A stretch of 64,000 nt of DNA. Source: Pseudocercospora fijiensis CIRAD86 (taxonomy: Eukaryota > Ascomycota > Dothideomycetes > Mycosphaerellales > Mycosphaerellaceae). The position numbers and the translations under genes were made by a program. Positions within the stretch are counted from its first letter, which is position 1; every line of letters starts with the position of its first letter. A model generated the notes under the pieces. The model did no database searches and had not been told where the DNA came from. It was given only the letters and a program-made list of their open reading frames with translations. Location: positions 10,763,764-10,827,763 of the forward strand of contig NW_006921532.1 in assembly GCF_000340215.1 (NCBI RefSeq), in the 5' to 3' direction. Below are positions 23,421-35,297 of the stretch, piece after piece.

Positions 23421-24240
23421 CTTGCCGCCTTCTCCCTCCGATCTTCAAGGTGACTCCTCAGCCCAAGCTCTTTAGAGCGGTACGCAGTCGCTTATAATGG
23501 ATGATGTTTGCCGATGTGGTTGCTGCTACAGATCGCGGGAGTTTTGGATTGGATTCGCAGAAGCAATTGACTTGGCTGCTTTCACGACGGATGGGCGACT
23601 TCTTGAGGTAGAGTCGTGCTTGCTCGGGTGATTGGGATCACAAGATGGCGTAGCTTCCTATGCTTCTTTGTCGGTAGTCGTTCGTTTCAGGCTTCGTATG
23701 ACGTCTCAGCTCAATGCTTAAATGGAAGATTTGCAGAAAGTCCGTAGGCGGTAGAGTGGCATGCGGTGTAGTTTGGCAGGTGCCGAGGAAGGGAGAGTCG
23801 TCAGAGGATGGCGAGCGACAGTGGGACGGTTTGGAGACGACGTGACTGGCAACTGGAGGTGGAGCGTGACCACCCAGGTCCTGAACCCGTGACAGCCCGA
23901 AAGCCGGCGATTGCTCAAAGCCGCGGGTGATCCCTGGAAAGCTGATATCAGAGACACGACCTTGCTGGTCGATTATCCTGAAACCAATATCCACGCAATC
24001 AATCACATCGCAGGCTTTCCGTGTCAGTGTTCTGATCAGCATCACCTGTTGGGCCTTCTCCAATTCGAGCTACATCATAAGCAATAAGCATGGGCATCAG
24101 AGCTGAAACAGAAACAGGGCACATCAGTTCACGACAGTCCTCGAATTAGAATTAGAACACGGTCTTGCCAACAGAGTCCTACCACAGACTTTGCTAAGCA
24201 GTGGTGCCAGGAATGGTTAAAGCATTCTTCAGACCGGCGG
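23421..24240. other. ICP55-UBC8 spacer
   Basis: This holds the 3' flank of ICP55 and the 5' flank of UBC8. A minus-strand open frame of 141 codons (23,638-24,063) starts only from TTG and shows no known domain, so I do not call it. A possible acceptor (tag) directly precedes it, so a non-coding or poorly conserved exon cannot be excluded. Confidence 0.45.
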
Positions 24241-25719
24241 TCATCGCCTCAATGCCTCTATTGCATCAGCCTCCTTCATGGCTGTCCGTGTCAGCACCTC
24301 TGGCGAAGTTTCCCCAATCACAACGGAGTCCTCTATTCTAATGCCCAGTCCTCTGAAATGCGCCGGCCATCTCTCCTCGTTCGACACGTAAACTCCAGGT
24401 TCGATCGTGATGCAGTGATTCTGCCGTAATCGTTCGCTCCTGGAATGACCTGGAGCGTCATGGACGTCCAGTCCAATGTAGTGCCCGACATGATGCGGAA
24501 ACAGCTTATCCATAGCATCGCCAGTCACATCGAAACCCAACGACTTTAGACCATCTCGAAGCCCGTTCTCAGATATCCGATGTAGTTTGTCCAGAGTCAT
24601 ATTCGCATCCTCATGACAGAGCGCAACGCAGCTCTTCTGCACGTTCAAGATCATGTTATACATGTCTTTTTGCGCGTCCGTGAAACGACCGTTGACAGGC
24701 CACGTCCTCGTAATGTCCGTGATATATCCACCATACTCTCCGCCAGCATCGACAAGCACAACCTCACCCTCCTGCAGCAGAGCATCATTCCTAACATAAT
24801 GTATACTTAACGCATTCTTCCCTCCCGCGATCACAGGAACATACGCCTCCCCATCAAGTCCATTACTCCTGAATCCATACGCGAGATCCGCCCAAAGCTG
24901 TTTCTCACTCGCCGGCACCCCTTTCATTGCCTCAGTAATCACACTCCCAGAAACACTGCCCGCCCTCCTCATACAATCCAGCTCCGCCTCACTCTTCTTC
25001 AACCTCAACGCATTCAGCACAGGTCTCAAAGGCCTGACACTCGCAGCCTGCAACAACTTCGCCAACCCATCAACCTTGGGCAGCGAATTCCCTGCGACGA
25101 ACCGACTAAACGCACCACCTTTCATCACACTCCCGCCTATATCCGTAAACACCTCCTTAGCACTCGCGAGAATCTCAGGCATCACGTTCCCAATATTCTC
25201 AACATCCCCTGCTTCATCCGCATTAAACACATCTTGCGCCGCTTGAACTCCCGACCTCGCTCCATCCCATAATTCTGCTCTTTCGTCTTTCGGTCGCACG
25301 TACAGGTGAAACGTGTATTCTACATCGCTTTGTCCCTTTTCGATGACTGCGACGGCTTCGGGCTCATTGAAGCCTGTGAGGTAGAAGAAGTTGGGATCTT
25401 GGTGGAATTCGTAGAAGACTGCGCCGGAACGGAATTTCGTGTTGGCGGAGGCGAGGATGGCGACGCTGTTTCGTGGGAGTTTGCGGGCGAGAGCTGCGCG
25501 ACGGTGATGGTATTCTAGAGCTGAGATTCCTGGGGTGAGGTGGCCGGGTGCGATTATGTGCGGGTGTGTTTCGTGGAGTGGCTGGCCGAATTGGATTTCT
25601 GAGGCGGAGACGATTTCGTGAGGCTTTCGTGAGGATGTGCTGAAGAAGGAAGGTCTGCTGCGGAATGTGGGTGATGGTCGTTGTATTACCCGTAATCGCG
25701 GCACGAGTGTCCTCTTCAT
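24241..25719 (-). CDS. ICP55: Intermediate-cleaving peptidase Icp55 (aminopeptidase P family)
   Basis: Icp55 removes one residue from mitochondrial proteins after MPP cleavage and stabilises them. It is a single exon of 492 residues. The first 30 residues (MKRTLVPRLRVIQRPSPTFR and beyond) are Arg-rich with no acid residue, a clear presequence. The AMP_N domain follows (FHQDPNFFYLTGFNEPEAVA). The M24 metallopeptidase domain has the full set of metal ligands: VLVDAGGEYGGYITDITRTW (two Asp), HHVGHYIGLDVHD (His), ITIEPGVYV (Glu) and GIRIEDSVV (Glu). Length and order match the family. The coding strand is A/C-rich in the first 130 codons, then G/T-rich. Confidence 0.94.
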   Translation of the reverse strand: MKRTLVPRLRVIQRPSPTFRSRPSFFSTSSRKPHEIVSASEIQFGQPLHETHPHIIAPGHLTPGISALEYHHRRAALARKLPRNSVAILASANTKFRSGAVFYEFHQDPNFFYLTGFNEPEAVAVIEKGQSDVEYTFHLYVRPKDERAELWDGARSGVQAAQDVFNADEAGDVENIGNVMPEILASAKEVFTDIGGSVMKGGAFSRFVAGNSLPKVDGLAKLLQAASVRPLRPVLNALRLKKSEAELDCMRRAGSVSGSVITEAMKGVPASEKQLWADLAYGFRSNGLDGEAYVPVIAGGKNALSIHYVRNDALLQEGEVVLVDAGGEYGGYITDITRTWPVNGRFTDAQKDMYNMILNVQKSCVALCHEDANMTLDKLHRISENGLRDGLKSLGFDVTGDAMDKLFPHHVGHYIGLDVHDAPGHSRSERLRQNHCITIEPGVYVSNEERWPAHFRGLGIRIEDSVVIGETSPEVLTRTAMKEADAIEALRR

Positions 25720-26099
25720 TCTGGATGGTAGAGGGGTGTGATGTGAATGGGATCGGCAGAGAAGATGTGGAGTGATATATAGTGTATGGGCCGGAGCATC
25801 GGCACGCGACTGAGTCTAACTTTTGTGTCTTCTTGGTGTACTGTAGTCGCCTGCTCACACTGCAACGCTATTATTGAAAATATCTACGTCGCATATGAGA
25901 GTGCAGCGACTTGATATTATGGAGTGTTCGCGTGATCTCTCAACAGATCTCGGACGACCCACTCTTTTAGAGTGCCGTACATAACCGCTGCCGCCCGGCC
26001 TTCTCACCTTCAAGGAAACCATGCCGATCGGACGCCAATCCATCAACCTTCTGACGCTCTCAAACGATCAATATTGTCTCTTCTTGTCTGTCCTCGAGG
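25720..26099. other. Sirtuin-ICP55 spacer
   Basis: This 380-bp stretch lies between the sirtuin stop and the ICP55 start, both on the minus strand. It should contain the ICP55 promoter. No gene or clear motif was seen. Confidence 0.45.
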
Positions 26100-27095
26100 T
26101 TATGCCTTCGCGCTCGGCATCTTGACATCTCCAATGATTGGACGTAATAGCTCTGGCACAATTGTTCCAGCATCGCCTTTGAAGAACCAGTCACCAGGCT
26201 CCCAGCCGCCGGCTGGAGCATCATTCTCGTCCATGTTCACAACACAGACTCTGGCCCCCGTCATTCTCGCACGTGAGATGTTGCCTGCTGCCGGATATAC
26301 CTTAGCTGAGGTACCAATAACCATAATCAAATCCACATCTCCCGCATCGAAGTAATCATCAACATTCGCGAGGACTTGAGTAGGAAGCTGTTCTCCAAAC
26401 CAGACAACACCAGGTCTGAGCAAGTCATTGCATCTAGGGCACTGGGGAAGATCTTCAAGTGGGATGTCGGCAATTTTGATAGAAGCATCGCTAATATCAA
26501 GCTCTTTGCCTTTCTTGCCTTTGCCCAATGCTTTGTTTGTCGTTGGGTCATGACCATCATGTGGGATGTCGAGAGCAGGCACAATTGGGTCCACGAAGTT
26601 CTCTTCCTGGTATTCACAGGCTTTGTTGTTGCACTTGACTTCAAAAAGCGTGCCGTGGAGGAGTTGTAATTGTTCTCTGGGATGATTCGCTCGTTGACTC
26701 AGTCCATCAACATTCTGGCTGAGGTGTTGAAAGCCCGGTAGTCGACGAGCGAGCTGGGCGAGAGCGTAGTGGGCAGCATTTGGATCTGCTTGCATGGCCT
26801 TGTGGCGACGGTAGCTGTAGAATCTCCAGACTAATGCCGGGTCCCGATTGAAGGCACCGGGAGTAGCGAGGGAGGTGGCATCGTGCGAGCGCCAAAGACC
26901 GCCAGCGCCACGAAAAGTAGCCAGACCAGATGCTGCTGACAGTCCTGCTCCTGACAGAGCAATCACTCGCTGGGTGTCCGTCAGTCCTCATGACTGTGCG
27001 GCATTCTGAATTGCCTGACAAACCTTGCACCCGACCAGGTACTCGTGGAACTGAGCGACAGCTCTGTCGCCTTTAGCAGAGCCATCTGATGCCAT
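26100..27095 (-). CDS. SIRT5-like NAD-dependent protein deacylase
   Basis: Two exons, 27,024-27,095 and 26,100-26,969 (54-bp intron, phase 0), give 313 residues. The join restores FHEYLVGCKRVIALSGAGLS. Sirtuin motifs are complete: GAGLSAASGLATFRG, then SQNVDGLSQRA, LHGTLFEVKC, two zinc Cys pairs (CNNKAC and CPRC), GEQLP, and VIGTSAKVYPA. FYSYRRHKAM carries Tyr75 and Arg78 in the positions of SIRT5 Tyr102 and Arg105, which bind acidic acyl groups. By family knowledge this points to desuccinylase/demalonylase activity rather than plain deacetylation. No clear presequence is seen. It shares a 384-bp upstream region with PAN2. Confidence 0.92.
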
Positions 27096-27479
27096 GATTG
27101 GTGCTGTGAAGCTGTGGTTGAGTCGTTTCCAGCTCTCAGAAAGTGAGACAAAAGGTAGAAGTTTGGAAATGCTACCTCTATATGGCGGGGAGGGGGAAAA
27201 CAGCACATTCTGTCGCTCCAGTGACCGCGTCCATGACCAATGCGCCGAGTGCATGGACGATGGAGCTCCCAGGTGTGTTACACTGTCTGCGAAGCTTCAA
27301 AGCCAACGTCGGAGCCCGGGCCGATCCACAACGCAGCGTGCTTGTTGCATCTCGACTTCGTTTCTTGACGCGACGTTGATGCGGCGTATCCGTTTGCTGC
27401 GCCCCAACATTGCTAATTTGCTATCCGTATGCTGTGCCGGCCAGGAAAGCATGTGGTTGGGCTGGGGTGATTCACCGCG
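27096..27479. promoter_or_regulatory. Divergent promoter, sirtuin and PAN2
   Basis: 384 bp separate the start codons of the minus-strand sirtuin and the plus-strand PAN2. Both promoters must lie here or overlap the 5' exons. No TATA box or named motif could be assigned by eye. Confidence 0.5.
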
Positions 27480-30400
27480 ATGGAGGCTGACTGGAACGAG
27501 GCGGCCAGGCTGAGGCTCCCCGGACCTGCTCCCAATGCACCACCTTCGCAGCTGACAACGCTTGCTTTCGATCCCGTCCAGGAGCTGCTGTGGACCGGCA
27601 ACGAATATGTGAGTCTCGAGACTACTCTGAAATTCCTTCAACTGTGTCGAGAGTCCATTTCCTAACTACGCAAACACGAGCGCTGCGCCATTCTGATCGT
27701 CCTACAGGGACGCATTACTTCATTCTACGGCGCCGAGTTGCAGCGATATACATCGTATCGCGGACATGTCAGCACGGCGCCACGCGGTGCTCCCGGCAAT
27801 GCCCACGTCCAGCAATTTCTATTCTGCGAGAAGGGCGTGGTGTCCGTTTCGGCCCGGAGCATTCATTTATCCTCCCGGAGAGGATTGGCGCAATGGCATG
27901 TTGCTCAGCCTGCCATGAGCGACTTGCAATGCATGAGTTTCACGACCCGTGATGCTACAGAGTTGATCGTGGCCGGCTGTCAAGCTCAACTGTATCGCAT
28001 TGACGTGGAAAAGGGGACGATCCTGGACACGCTCACTCCACAACCCCCGGCCATGTACAAAATGATGAAGCTCGCAGGTCAATACATATGCGCTGCGACT
28101 GCTGATGGCGCTATTCATCTTCTCGACTCCAAGACTCTGGCTCTCCTTCACAGCTGGAAGGCCTACGCTGGCTCGGTCAACAGCATGGACGCCAGAGGCG
28201 ACTATCTCTTGACTTGTGGCTGGGCCCAAATGCAATACCAAGGACTATCGCTTGAACGCTTAGTTCGAGTCTACGACTTGAAAGCACAGAGACCTGCGCC
28301 ACCAGTGCCATTCCCGCTCGGCGCTGCTTTCGTGCGCATGCATCCTAAGTTGACTTCCACGTGTATCGTCGTATCCCAGAATGGACTCATACATTCGATC
28401 GATATCCAAAATCCAGACATGCCGACCATGCGCTATGTGCAGTCTTTCGAAGACAAGTTCCTCGGAGTGGAACTTATGCCCTCTGGCAAGGGCTTTGCTT
28501 TGCAAGACAGTAATGACCAAGTGGTGCTGTATGGCTCACCTTCCAAGTTACATTTCACTGAGTATAGCCAATCGACAGAGTTCGCCGACCCGATGGACAG
28601 CCACAAATCACTGGATTGGTCAGACCAGATACCTCTCAACACCATTGGAATGCCGTACTATCGCGAAGCCCTCCTATCCAGCTGGCCTAACAGTCTACTG
28701 CATCAGGTGGGTATGCCACCTCCTCGAATCGAGATGGATGCATCTTTTCGCCCATTCGAGTACGGCAGAGTTGGCTTGAATTCGAAGACTGGGCGCCGAT
28801 ACGAGGCGCCTGATATCAAGGCCCAGCAGAAGAGTGCAGATGTCATGGTCGGTCCCAAGTTCCTGAGTGAGAAGCCGAGAGACGAAGGTGCGAACGGCGA
28901 CGCCCGTCGACGCATGAGTGAAGACCTTCTCAACGCCATGACGAAAATGAAGCTCGATGGTAAAGCAGGCACTGACACGAGACTCCTGTATCGTGTAGTG
29001 GAGATCAAATACAGCCGATTCGGGGTTGAGGATTTCGACTTCCGCTATTTCAACAAGACGAGTTTTGCTGGACTGGAAACTCATATTGTCAATTCTTACG
29101 CCAATCCTCTTCTGCAAATTCTTCGCTTCACCAACACAACTCGAAATCTAGCGCTTCTGCACACAGCCCGGAACTGCAGCGCAGAAGATTGCTTGTTCTG
29201 CGAACTCGGTTTCTTAATCGACATGCTCGAGAAAGCACAAGGGCTGAATTGCCAAGCAACAAACTTTCTCAAATCCATCAGCAGGCAACCGGACGCTCAG
29301 GCACAAAACGTGCTGGAATCGTCTGTGTCGAATGTCCCATTGACTATGATGGTGCAGAACTTGAACCGGTATCTCCTGCAGAAGTTGGAGGATAATTTCA
29401 AGTTCGCAACGCCTTCCCATTTGAACCACTTCCATTACGCATTCGGCACCACCGGTCTCGATTTCACACGCTGTGCACACTGCAGCTATGAGAGCCGAAA
29501 CGACAGAGTCTGGTTCACGCACGACCTCGTGTATCCACCAAGAAATGCAAAGCATCGCGGCTCGAACAACATGCGAACATTCTTCTCGCAGGTACTCAAG
29601 GCGTCCATCGAGAGACAGAATCAGCATCGGGGCTGGTGTTTGAGATGTAATGGTTACAAGGCCATGACTTCTCATCGTGCGATACATGCGCTTCCCGCAG
29701 TCCTTATGCTAAACGCCGCAGCCAACACCTCTGACGCTAAACAGCTTTGGGACACACCCGGCTTTCTCCCTAGGGAAATTGGAGTGATTGTCAACAACGG
29801 CAGATTCTTTTGCTATGAGGGACAGGATTTGCAGCTTCACCTCCAACGAGGACAGTATAACATCACAGTCTACCAACTGGTGGGAGTTATCAACGACGTG
29901 AAGCCTGAAGAGTCAGAGAAACCTCATCTGGTAGCTTCCATCGACGTCGGCATGGCAGATCCTGATCCAACGCAAAGCGGCAACTGGCATCTGTTCAACG
30001 ACTTCTTGGTCCACAAGCTGCCGACGGATGAAGCGTTACGTTTCAATTCACAGTGGAAACTTCCGTCGGTAATCACATATCAGATCAAGTTGATGTCCCA
30101 TCAGATCGACGACAGCTGGAAGCACGAGATGGACACCCGCATCTTGTACGACAGCCCGACACAACCAGCGCTCTCCCCAGACTACTGCTTCCGAGCACTA
30201 TCTGACAATGAGCCACTGCCAAACGAGAGCTCCCACGTCGCGATTGATGCCGAATTTGTGCGGCTGCTGCGGGAAGAGATTGACGTCGGCGCTGATGGAA
30301 CACGAACGATGACAAGACCCGCGCGACTGGGCTTGGCAAGAGTATCGGTTCTGCGAGGCGATGGCCTTGACCAAGAATTGCCATTTATCGACGACTACAT

Positions 30401-31044
30401 CGCGGTCGACGAGCCGATCGATGACTATCTGACGCAATACTCAGGTCTGCGTACAGGCGACTTGAATCCTGAAACCACACACTTCCAGCTTGTCAGTCTA
30501 AAGCAGACCTACAAAAAGCTCTGGATCCTTCTGAACTTGGGCTGCAAATTCATCGGCCATGGCTTATCATCAGACTTCCGGTAAGGACATATCGCCTCTC
30601 GAAGATCGAAAGCTTACTGACCATCTATCTAGCACGATCAACATCCACGTCCCCGAATCCCAAGTCATCGACACCCAAGACCTCTTCTCCCTCAAATCTC
30701 GCACCCGACGAAAACTCTCCCTACGCTTCCTGGCCTGGGTGATCCTCAAATCCGACATTCAAGCCAATTCAGGCATGGGACATGACAGTATTGAAGATGC
30801 CCGAACGGCGTTGAGACTCTGGCGGAAATACTTGGAGTACGACAGTGCCGGGGTCCTTGAGCAGATGATGGATGAGGTGTACAACACAGGAAGGAGTCTA
30901 GATTTCAAGCCACCGAGTGATCGTAAACAGCCTGATACGCCTACGCCTACGGCTAGTGCGCCTGGGACGCCGTCTAGAGTGGCAGTGAGACTGGCGACAC
31001 CTGCGCGGAGTGATTTTGGAAGTCCGCAGAAGCGGTTGAGTTGA
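27480..31044 (+). CDS. PAN2: PAN2, catalytic subunit of the PAN2-PAN3 deadenylase
   Basis: PAN2 trims mRNA poly(A) tails at the start of decay. Three exons are inferred: 27,480-27,608, 27,708-30,580 and 30,633-31,044, giving 1,137 residues. The order is that of the family: a WD40-like N-terminal part (LLWTGNEY, GRITSFYGAELQRYTS, VLDSKTLALLHSW-type repeats), a PAN3-binding linker, a UCH-like pseudo-peptidase domain (IVNSYANPLLQILRF, CLFCELGFLIDML), and a DEDD exonuclease. The exonuclease shows AIDAEFVRL (Asp890, Glu892), then GHGLSSDFRTIN across intron 2, and GHDSIEDARTAL. The Ser/Pro-rich tail is short. The intron junctions are canonical and in phase. Confidence 0.95.
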
Positions 31045-31862
31045 CTGATGCGAATGAAAGAAGGGCCGGGCAGGATCAAATGAAGCTGGAAGGACAGACA
31101 GCAACAGTTCGTTTGGTCATCGTGGAAGTGACAACAAATTCTAGTCCTAGGGGGAAAAAGTGGCAGCAACAGACACTTACTCATTGATCTCTGACGGCAT
31201 TCGTATCATATGTCCCTCAAGCAGCCGTTAATCAACAATTACAAGTGTATGACAACTTCCTCTTCTTCTTCAAGACAGCTATCACGATCGAGTTATATTT
31301 GAACATCGAAAGATACTGCCACTATACCGGTTACGCACCACCAAAGCAGCCAGTCACTGAACTGTACATGTATCATGTCAAGAGAATAAGATAAGGTAAA
31401 GTCCTCTTGAGATCCAGCAGATGCGCATCTCGCTCTGAATTCCACTAACATCTTTCTATTATAAATAGGGAGGACAGCGAGCCGGGCACTTACTAATACC
31501 TTCTGAAACCATCGAAAGTCATACAATAGCTAGCAATCGACCCGGAAAAATCATGAAATATCACTCACTTCAACAAGACGCAACAAAACCCTTGAACCGT
31601 GATTTCTTGATTTCATCATCTCTCTCCATCGACCGAAAAAAAATATTTTCCCCAAGTCTTTCTCTTTCATTCTCTTATCATCTCTCTCTCTCTAATGCCT
31701 TGCCTAACTTAGCACTGATCGCTTCCATTCATTCATCCTTCATCCAAGAAAAAAAAAAAATCGTGCATGCGGCGCACGTCCAATGCCATGCATGGTATAT
31801 CAAAAAAAAAATCACCTCTTTCATCAAGTACCACACCTCAAAAACGTCAATGATCTGTCTGT
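31045..31862. other. PAN2-PCK1 convergent 3' region
   Basis: This holds both 3' flanks of two convergent genes. It contains several A runs and T/C-rich tracts (31,600-31,760 and about 31,800), likely in the PCK1 3' UTR or its terminator region. No coding potential was seen. Confidence 0.5.
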
Positions 31863-34089
31863 CTATTGCACAACCGGCCCAGCCTGAATCGTCTCCGGCG
31901 TAGCCTCATCTTGATATTTCTTGAAATTCTCTTGGAAAAGTTCCGCAAGCTTGGTAACTCTAAAGCAAAAGAAAAAGTGACCATGTCAGTAAATGCAGTT
32001 GAAAGTATGAAAAGGCGTAGAAAAGAGGAACTTACTCGTCTCCAAAATCCGCAGTTCCAGTCCAACCCTTCTTTGGATTGAGGAGTTCGTCGGGGACATT
32101 GGAACATTGCTTTGGTACGGAAAGGTTGAAAACGTCATATGTTTCGTACTCGGCTTTTGCGAGTTCGCCGCTGTGGATGGCGTCGAGGATGGCACGGGTG
32201 TATTTGAGTGGGCAACGTTTGCCGCCGGTGGTGGCACCCGCGCCAGTCCAGCCGGTGTTGAGGAGCCAGGCGTTGGCGTTGTGGTGTTCGATCTTGTCTG
32301 CCAACATCTTTGCGTAGCGCATTGGGTGGAGGGCGAGGAAGGGTTGTGCGAAGCAGGAGGAGAAGGTTGCTTGTGGTTCTGTGACGCCTTGTTCGGTGCC
32401 TGCCATCTTGGAAGTGTAGCCGGAAATGAAATGGTACATGGTTTGGGCCGAGTTGAGTTTTGAGATTGGTGGGAGGACACCGCGAGCGTCGCAAGTGAGG
32501 AGGATGATGTTTGATGGGTGGTTGGTGGAGATGCAAGGGATCTTGGTGTTCTCGATGTACTCGATTGGGTAGGCGCAGCGGGTGTTCTCGGTAAGAGTGG
32601 TGTCGTCGTAGTCTACAACACGAGATACTGGGTCAAAGACGACGTTCTCGAGGATCGAACCGAATTTGATGGCGTTGAAGATGTCGGGCTCCTTCTCGGC
32701 GGACAGACCAATGCACTTGGCGTAGCATCCACCTTCGATGTTGAAGACACCTCGATCACTCCAGCAGTGCTCATCATCACCGATCAAGGCACGCTTGGGA
32801 TCTGCGGATAGCGTGGTCTTTCCCGTTCCCGAGAGGCCGAAAAAGACAGTCACATCGCCGTCCTTGCCTTCGTTTGCGGAAGAGTGCAGAGTCAGGACGT
32901 TGTGCTTGACTGGCATCTCGTAGAAGAGGACGGTGAAGATTCCTTTTTTCATCTCACCTAGCGGAAGAATCAGCATCGAGAATTAGACAATGCCTCATGA
33001 GAATGATACTCACCAGCATACTCAGTACCAAGAATAACCATCTCCTTCTCCTGAAAGTTGATAGAAACCGAAGTATTCGACGTCATCGAAGTCGTATATC
33101 GATTAGCCGGGAAAGCCCCAGCATTGTAAATAACATAATCCGGATGAAAGTGCTCGAGCTCTTTGCGTGACGGGCGGATAAGCATGTTGTACATGAAGAG
33201 CGCATGGTAAGCACGAGCACAGACGACTCGCACATTGATGCGGTAGCGCTCATCCCAGCCAGCATATCCGTCGATAACGTAGATGCGGTTTCGCGTGTTG
33301 AGATAGTCGACGGCGCGTTCGCGGTTGATTCTCCAGACCTGTGCCAATGCCAATGTCAGTCACGTGCATGTCAACCATTCACTCGGGACTGGCGCCACGC
33401 GACTCGTGCCCGGTCTGGTCCGACAATGCGGGGCTCCAGAGCCGAGATCAGAGTTCGCAGGGCCCAGGAGGCGGCTAACAGCTCGGCTATGCGAGGGCCA
33501 TGACGTTACAGCACAACCCCGCCAAAGCAACCCACGAAACGCGTTTGCGTGCATCTTTCTGTTTCATTGCGTGGAGCGAGGCAACGTGCGCGGGTGTAGA
33601 CGCAGACAGGAGGCGAGGTGTAGCAGATACTGACCTCTGGCGTCATGGGCTTGTTGACTGGTCCCCACCAGACCTCGCTCTCTGACCCTTCCTCCTTCAC
33701 GATTCGCTTGTCCGAGGGCGAACGGCCGGTCTTGGCTCCGGAGTATGCAGACAGGGCACCGGTCGATGTGATGGCGGAGCCGGTCTCGTAGACCAAGGCA
33801 TCTTCGTAGAGGGCGGCGACCGAGGGGTTGGCAATCTGTCGGACGTTTGGTCAGCAATGGAGGCGTCGACTTGCCGAGGAAGTGCTGCACTCCGGGTCGC
33901 GACTTACAATGGCCACGCGATCGTAGTCGATGTGCGCTCGGTCGTGCAGTTCTTCTTCCAATTCGGTGTGCTCGTGCTTGGGCCTGTGAGGGAGTGAGAC
34001 GTTGGTATTGCTGCAATCATGTGTTCAGGGCCAACCTACTCGACACCACCAGGGTGCAGAGCCGTCTTGTTGACTCGTTCAGCGACCAT
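31863..34089 (-). CDS. PCK1: Phosphoenolpyruvate carboxykinase (ATP)
   Basis: PCK1 turns oxaloacetate and ATP into phosphoenolpyruvate, the committed step of gluconeogenesis in the cytosol. Six exons are inferred: 34,040-34,089; 33,908-33,983; 33,635-33,835; 33,014-33,338; 32,036-32,957; 31,863-31,959, giving 556 residues. It begins [17 protein letters not shown]. Family motifs include [26 protein letters not shown], the P-loop [14 protein letters not shown], then [10 protein letters not shown] and [13 protein letters not shown]. All junctions keep phase. The third intron is long for this window (296 bp). Longer N-termini are possible from in-frame upstream ATGs, but homologues start near the chosen Met. 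Confidence 0.95.
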
Positions 34090-35297
34090 TGTGCGTGTGG
34101 ACCTCTTCAATGAGGGCGAGTGAAAGTTGCTCTGTTGCTGCTTGGGGATGCTCTCTTGGACAAAGGCGTTGGAGGCGTCTGGAAGAGCAGGAGAGATGTC
34201 TCGAACAGGAGCGGCTGCTCTGCCACTTATAGTGCCTGGGTTAGATTGGAACATTATTTGCGTCGGAACACTTCCTTGCGAGCTATACGGCAGTCGAGCT
34301 ATCCTCATCCTAGCATTACCCCATTGAAAGCCGTGATTGGGCGCTGCTCCGGTCGCAAGGCGTGGTTTTGCTCGTTCGGGAACTTTCGGAGACGCCTGGG
34401 GAACAATGTCTGGAGAACGGCTAACGAACCAACGATGCGGGCATCAGTCGCTTTGCGAACGACAACTCGCTCTCTGCATGCCGATAGAAGTTGCCCTCGT
34501 TTCGAGCTTCTTAGTCAACGGACGTCATTCCACATTCAGCAGCCGAGGGCAAAGAGACGAGACGTATCCTTACAAAACCTAGCCTAGAGCTTCTCTGCCA
34601 AACGTCATGCTCGAGCGAAGAGCAGGACGTGGACGAGTGCACGCATCTCAGATCAGACTACAGCTGACGTCTCTGCCACTTAGTGTAAGAAGAGTCGCAC
34701 CAGATGCAGATGGATGCTGTGATCAAGAGACGCAGGAACATCAAGAACACAGCCAGATCTGGCTCAGACTAATATTACGTAAGGACTGTGAAAAGAAGGA
34801 AGTGTGTTCCCACGAGTGATGACGCGTATTGGTATGAATTATGTTCGTACACGCTTATCTCAGGATTCTGGAGAAGACGACCGCCAACAATGACAATACT
34901 AAAATCCTTCGCCACAGGTACTTCTTCCCAAGCGCTCCATGCACCGCTCCAATGCAAACCAGTCAATGCGCGTTAACAATACTGAACACACTGATCCAAA
35001 ATTTCCCAATATGCACACACACACACAAAAAAAAAACAGGAACCGCGTCGGCATGCTCGTCAAGTCGTGCGGCAATAGATCTCTGTGCTGTTGCTGTCGT
35101 TTCAAGCTGCTGTTGTCGACATTCTAAAGGCGAAGAGCTGAAGCACGTGGAGTGTACTCATACTGTGTAGCATTAGGTTTATCAGGCGTCATTCATTTCA
35201 GTAGCAGATTCTGTTTCCAACTCTGCTCCGAAGTCTTTGCGGGAGCTGTAAGTCTGTCACTGGTAGGCTCTTCGCATATGCTCGATCCCGCTTCATC
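34090..35297. other. PCK1 upstream region and phytochrome 3' flank
   Basis: About 1.2 kb without a supported gene. It should hold the PCK1 promoter and the 3' end of the phytochrome transcript. A short acacacac run followed by an A run lies at about 35,013-35,038. Overlapping small frames near 34,120-34,590 have no known domain. I did not find a clear carbon-source response element by eye. Confidence 0.45.

Noticed and set aside
23638..24063. 141-codon minus-strand open frame between UBC8 and ICP55
   Set aside because: It begins only at TTG, directly after an in-frame stop, shows no known motif and has irregular composition; kept only as a remark.
35013..35038. CA run followed by an A run as a possible regulatory element
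   Set aside because: A simple short microsatellite; nothing else supports a function.
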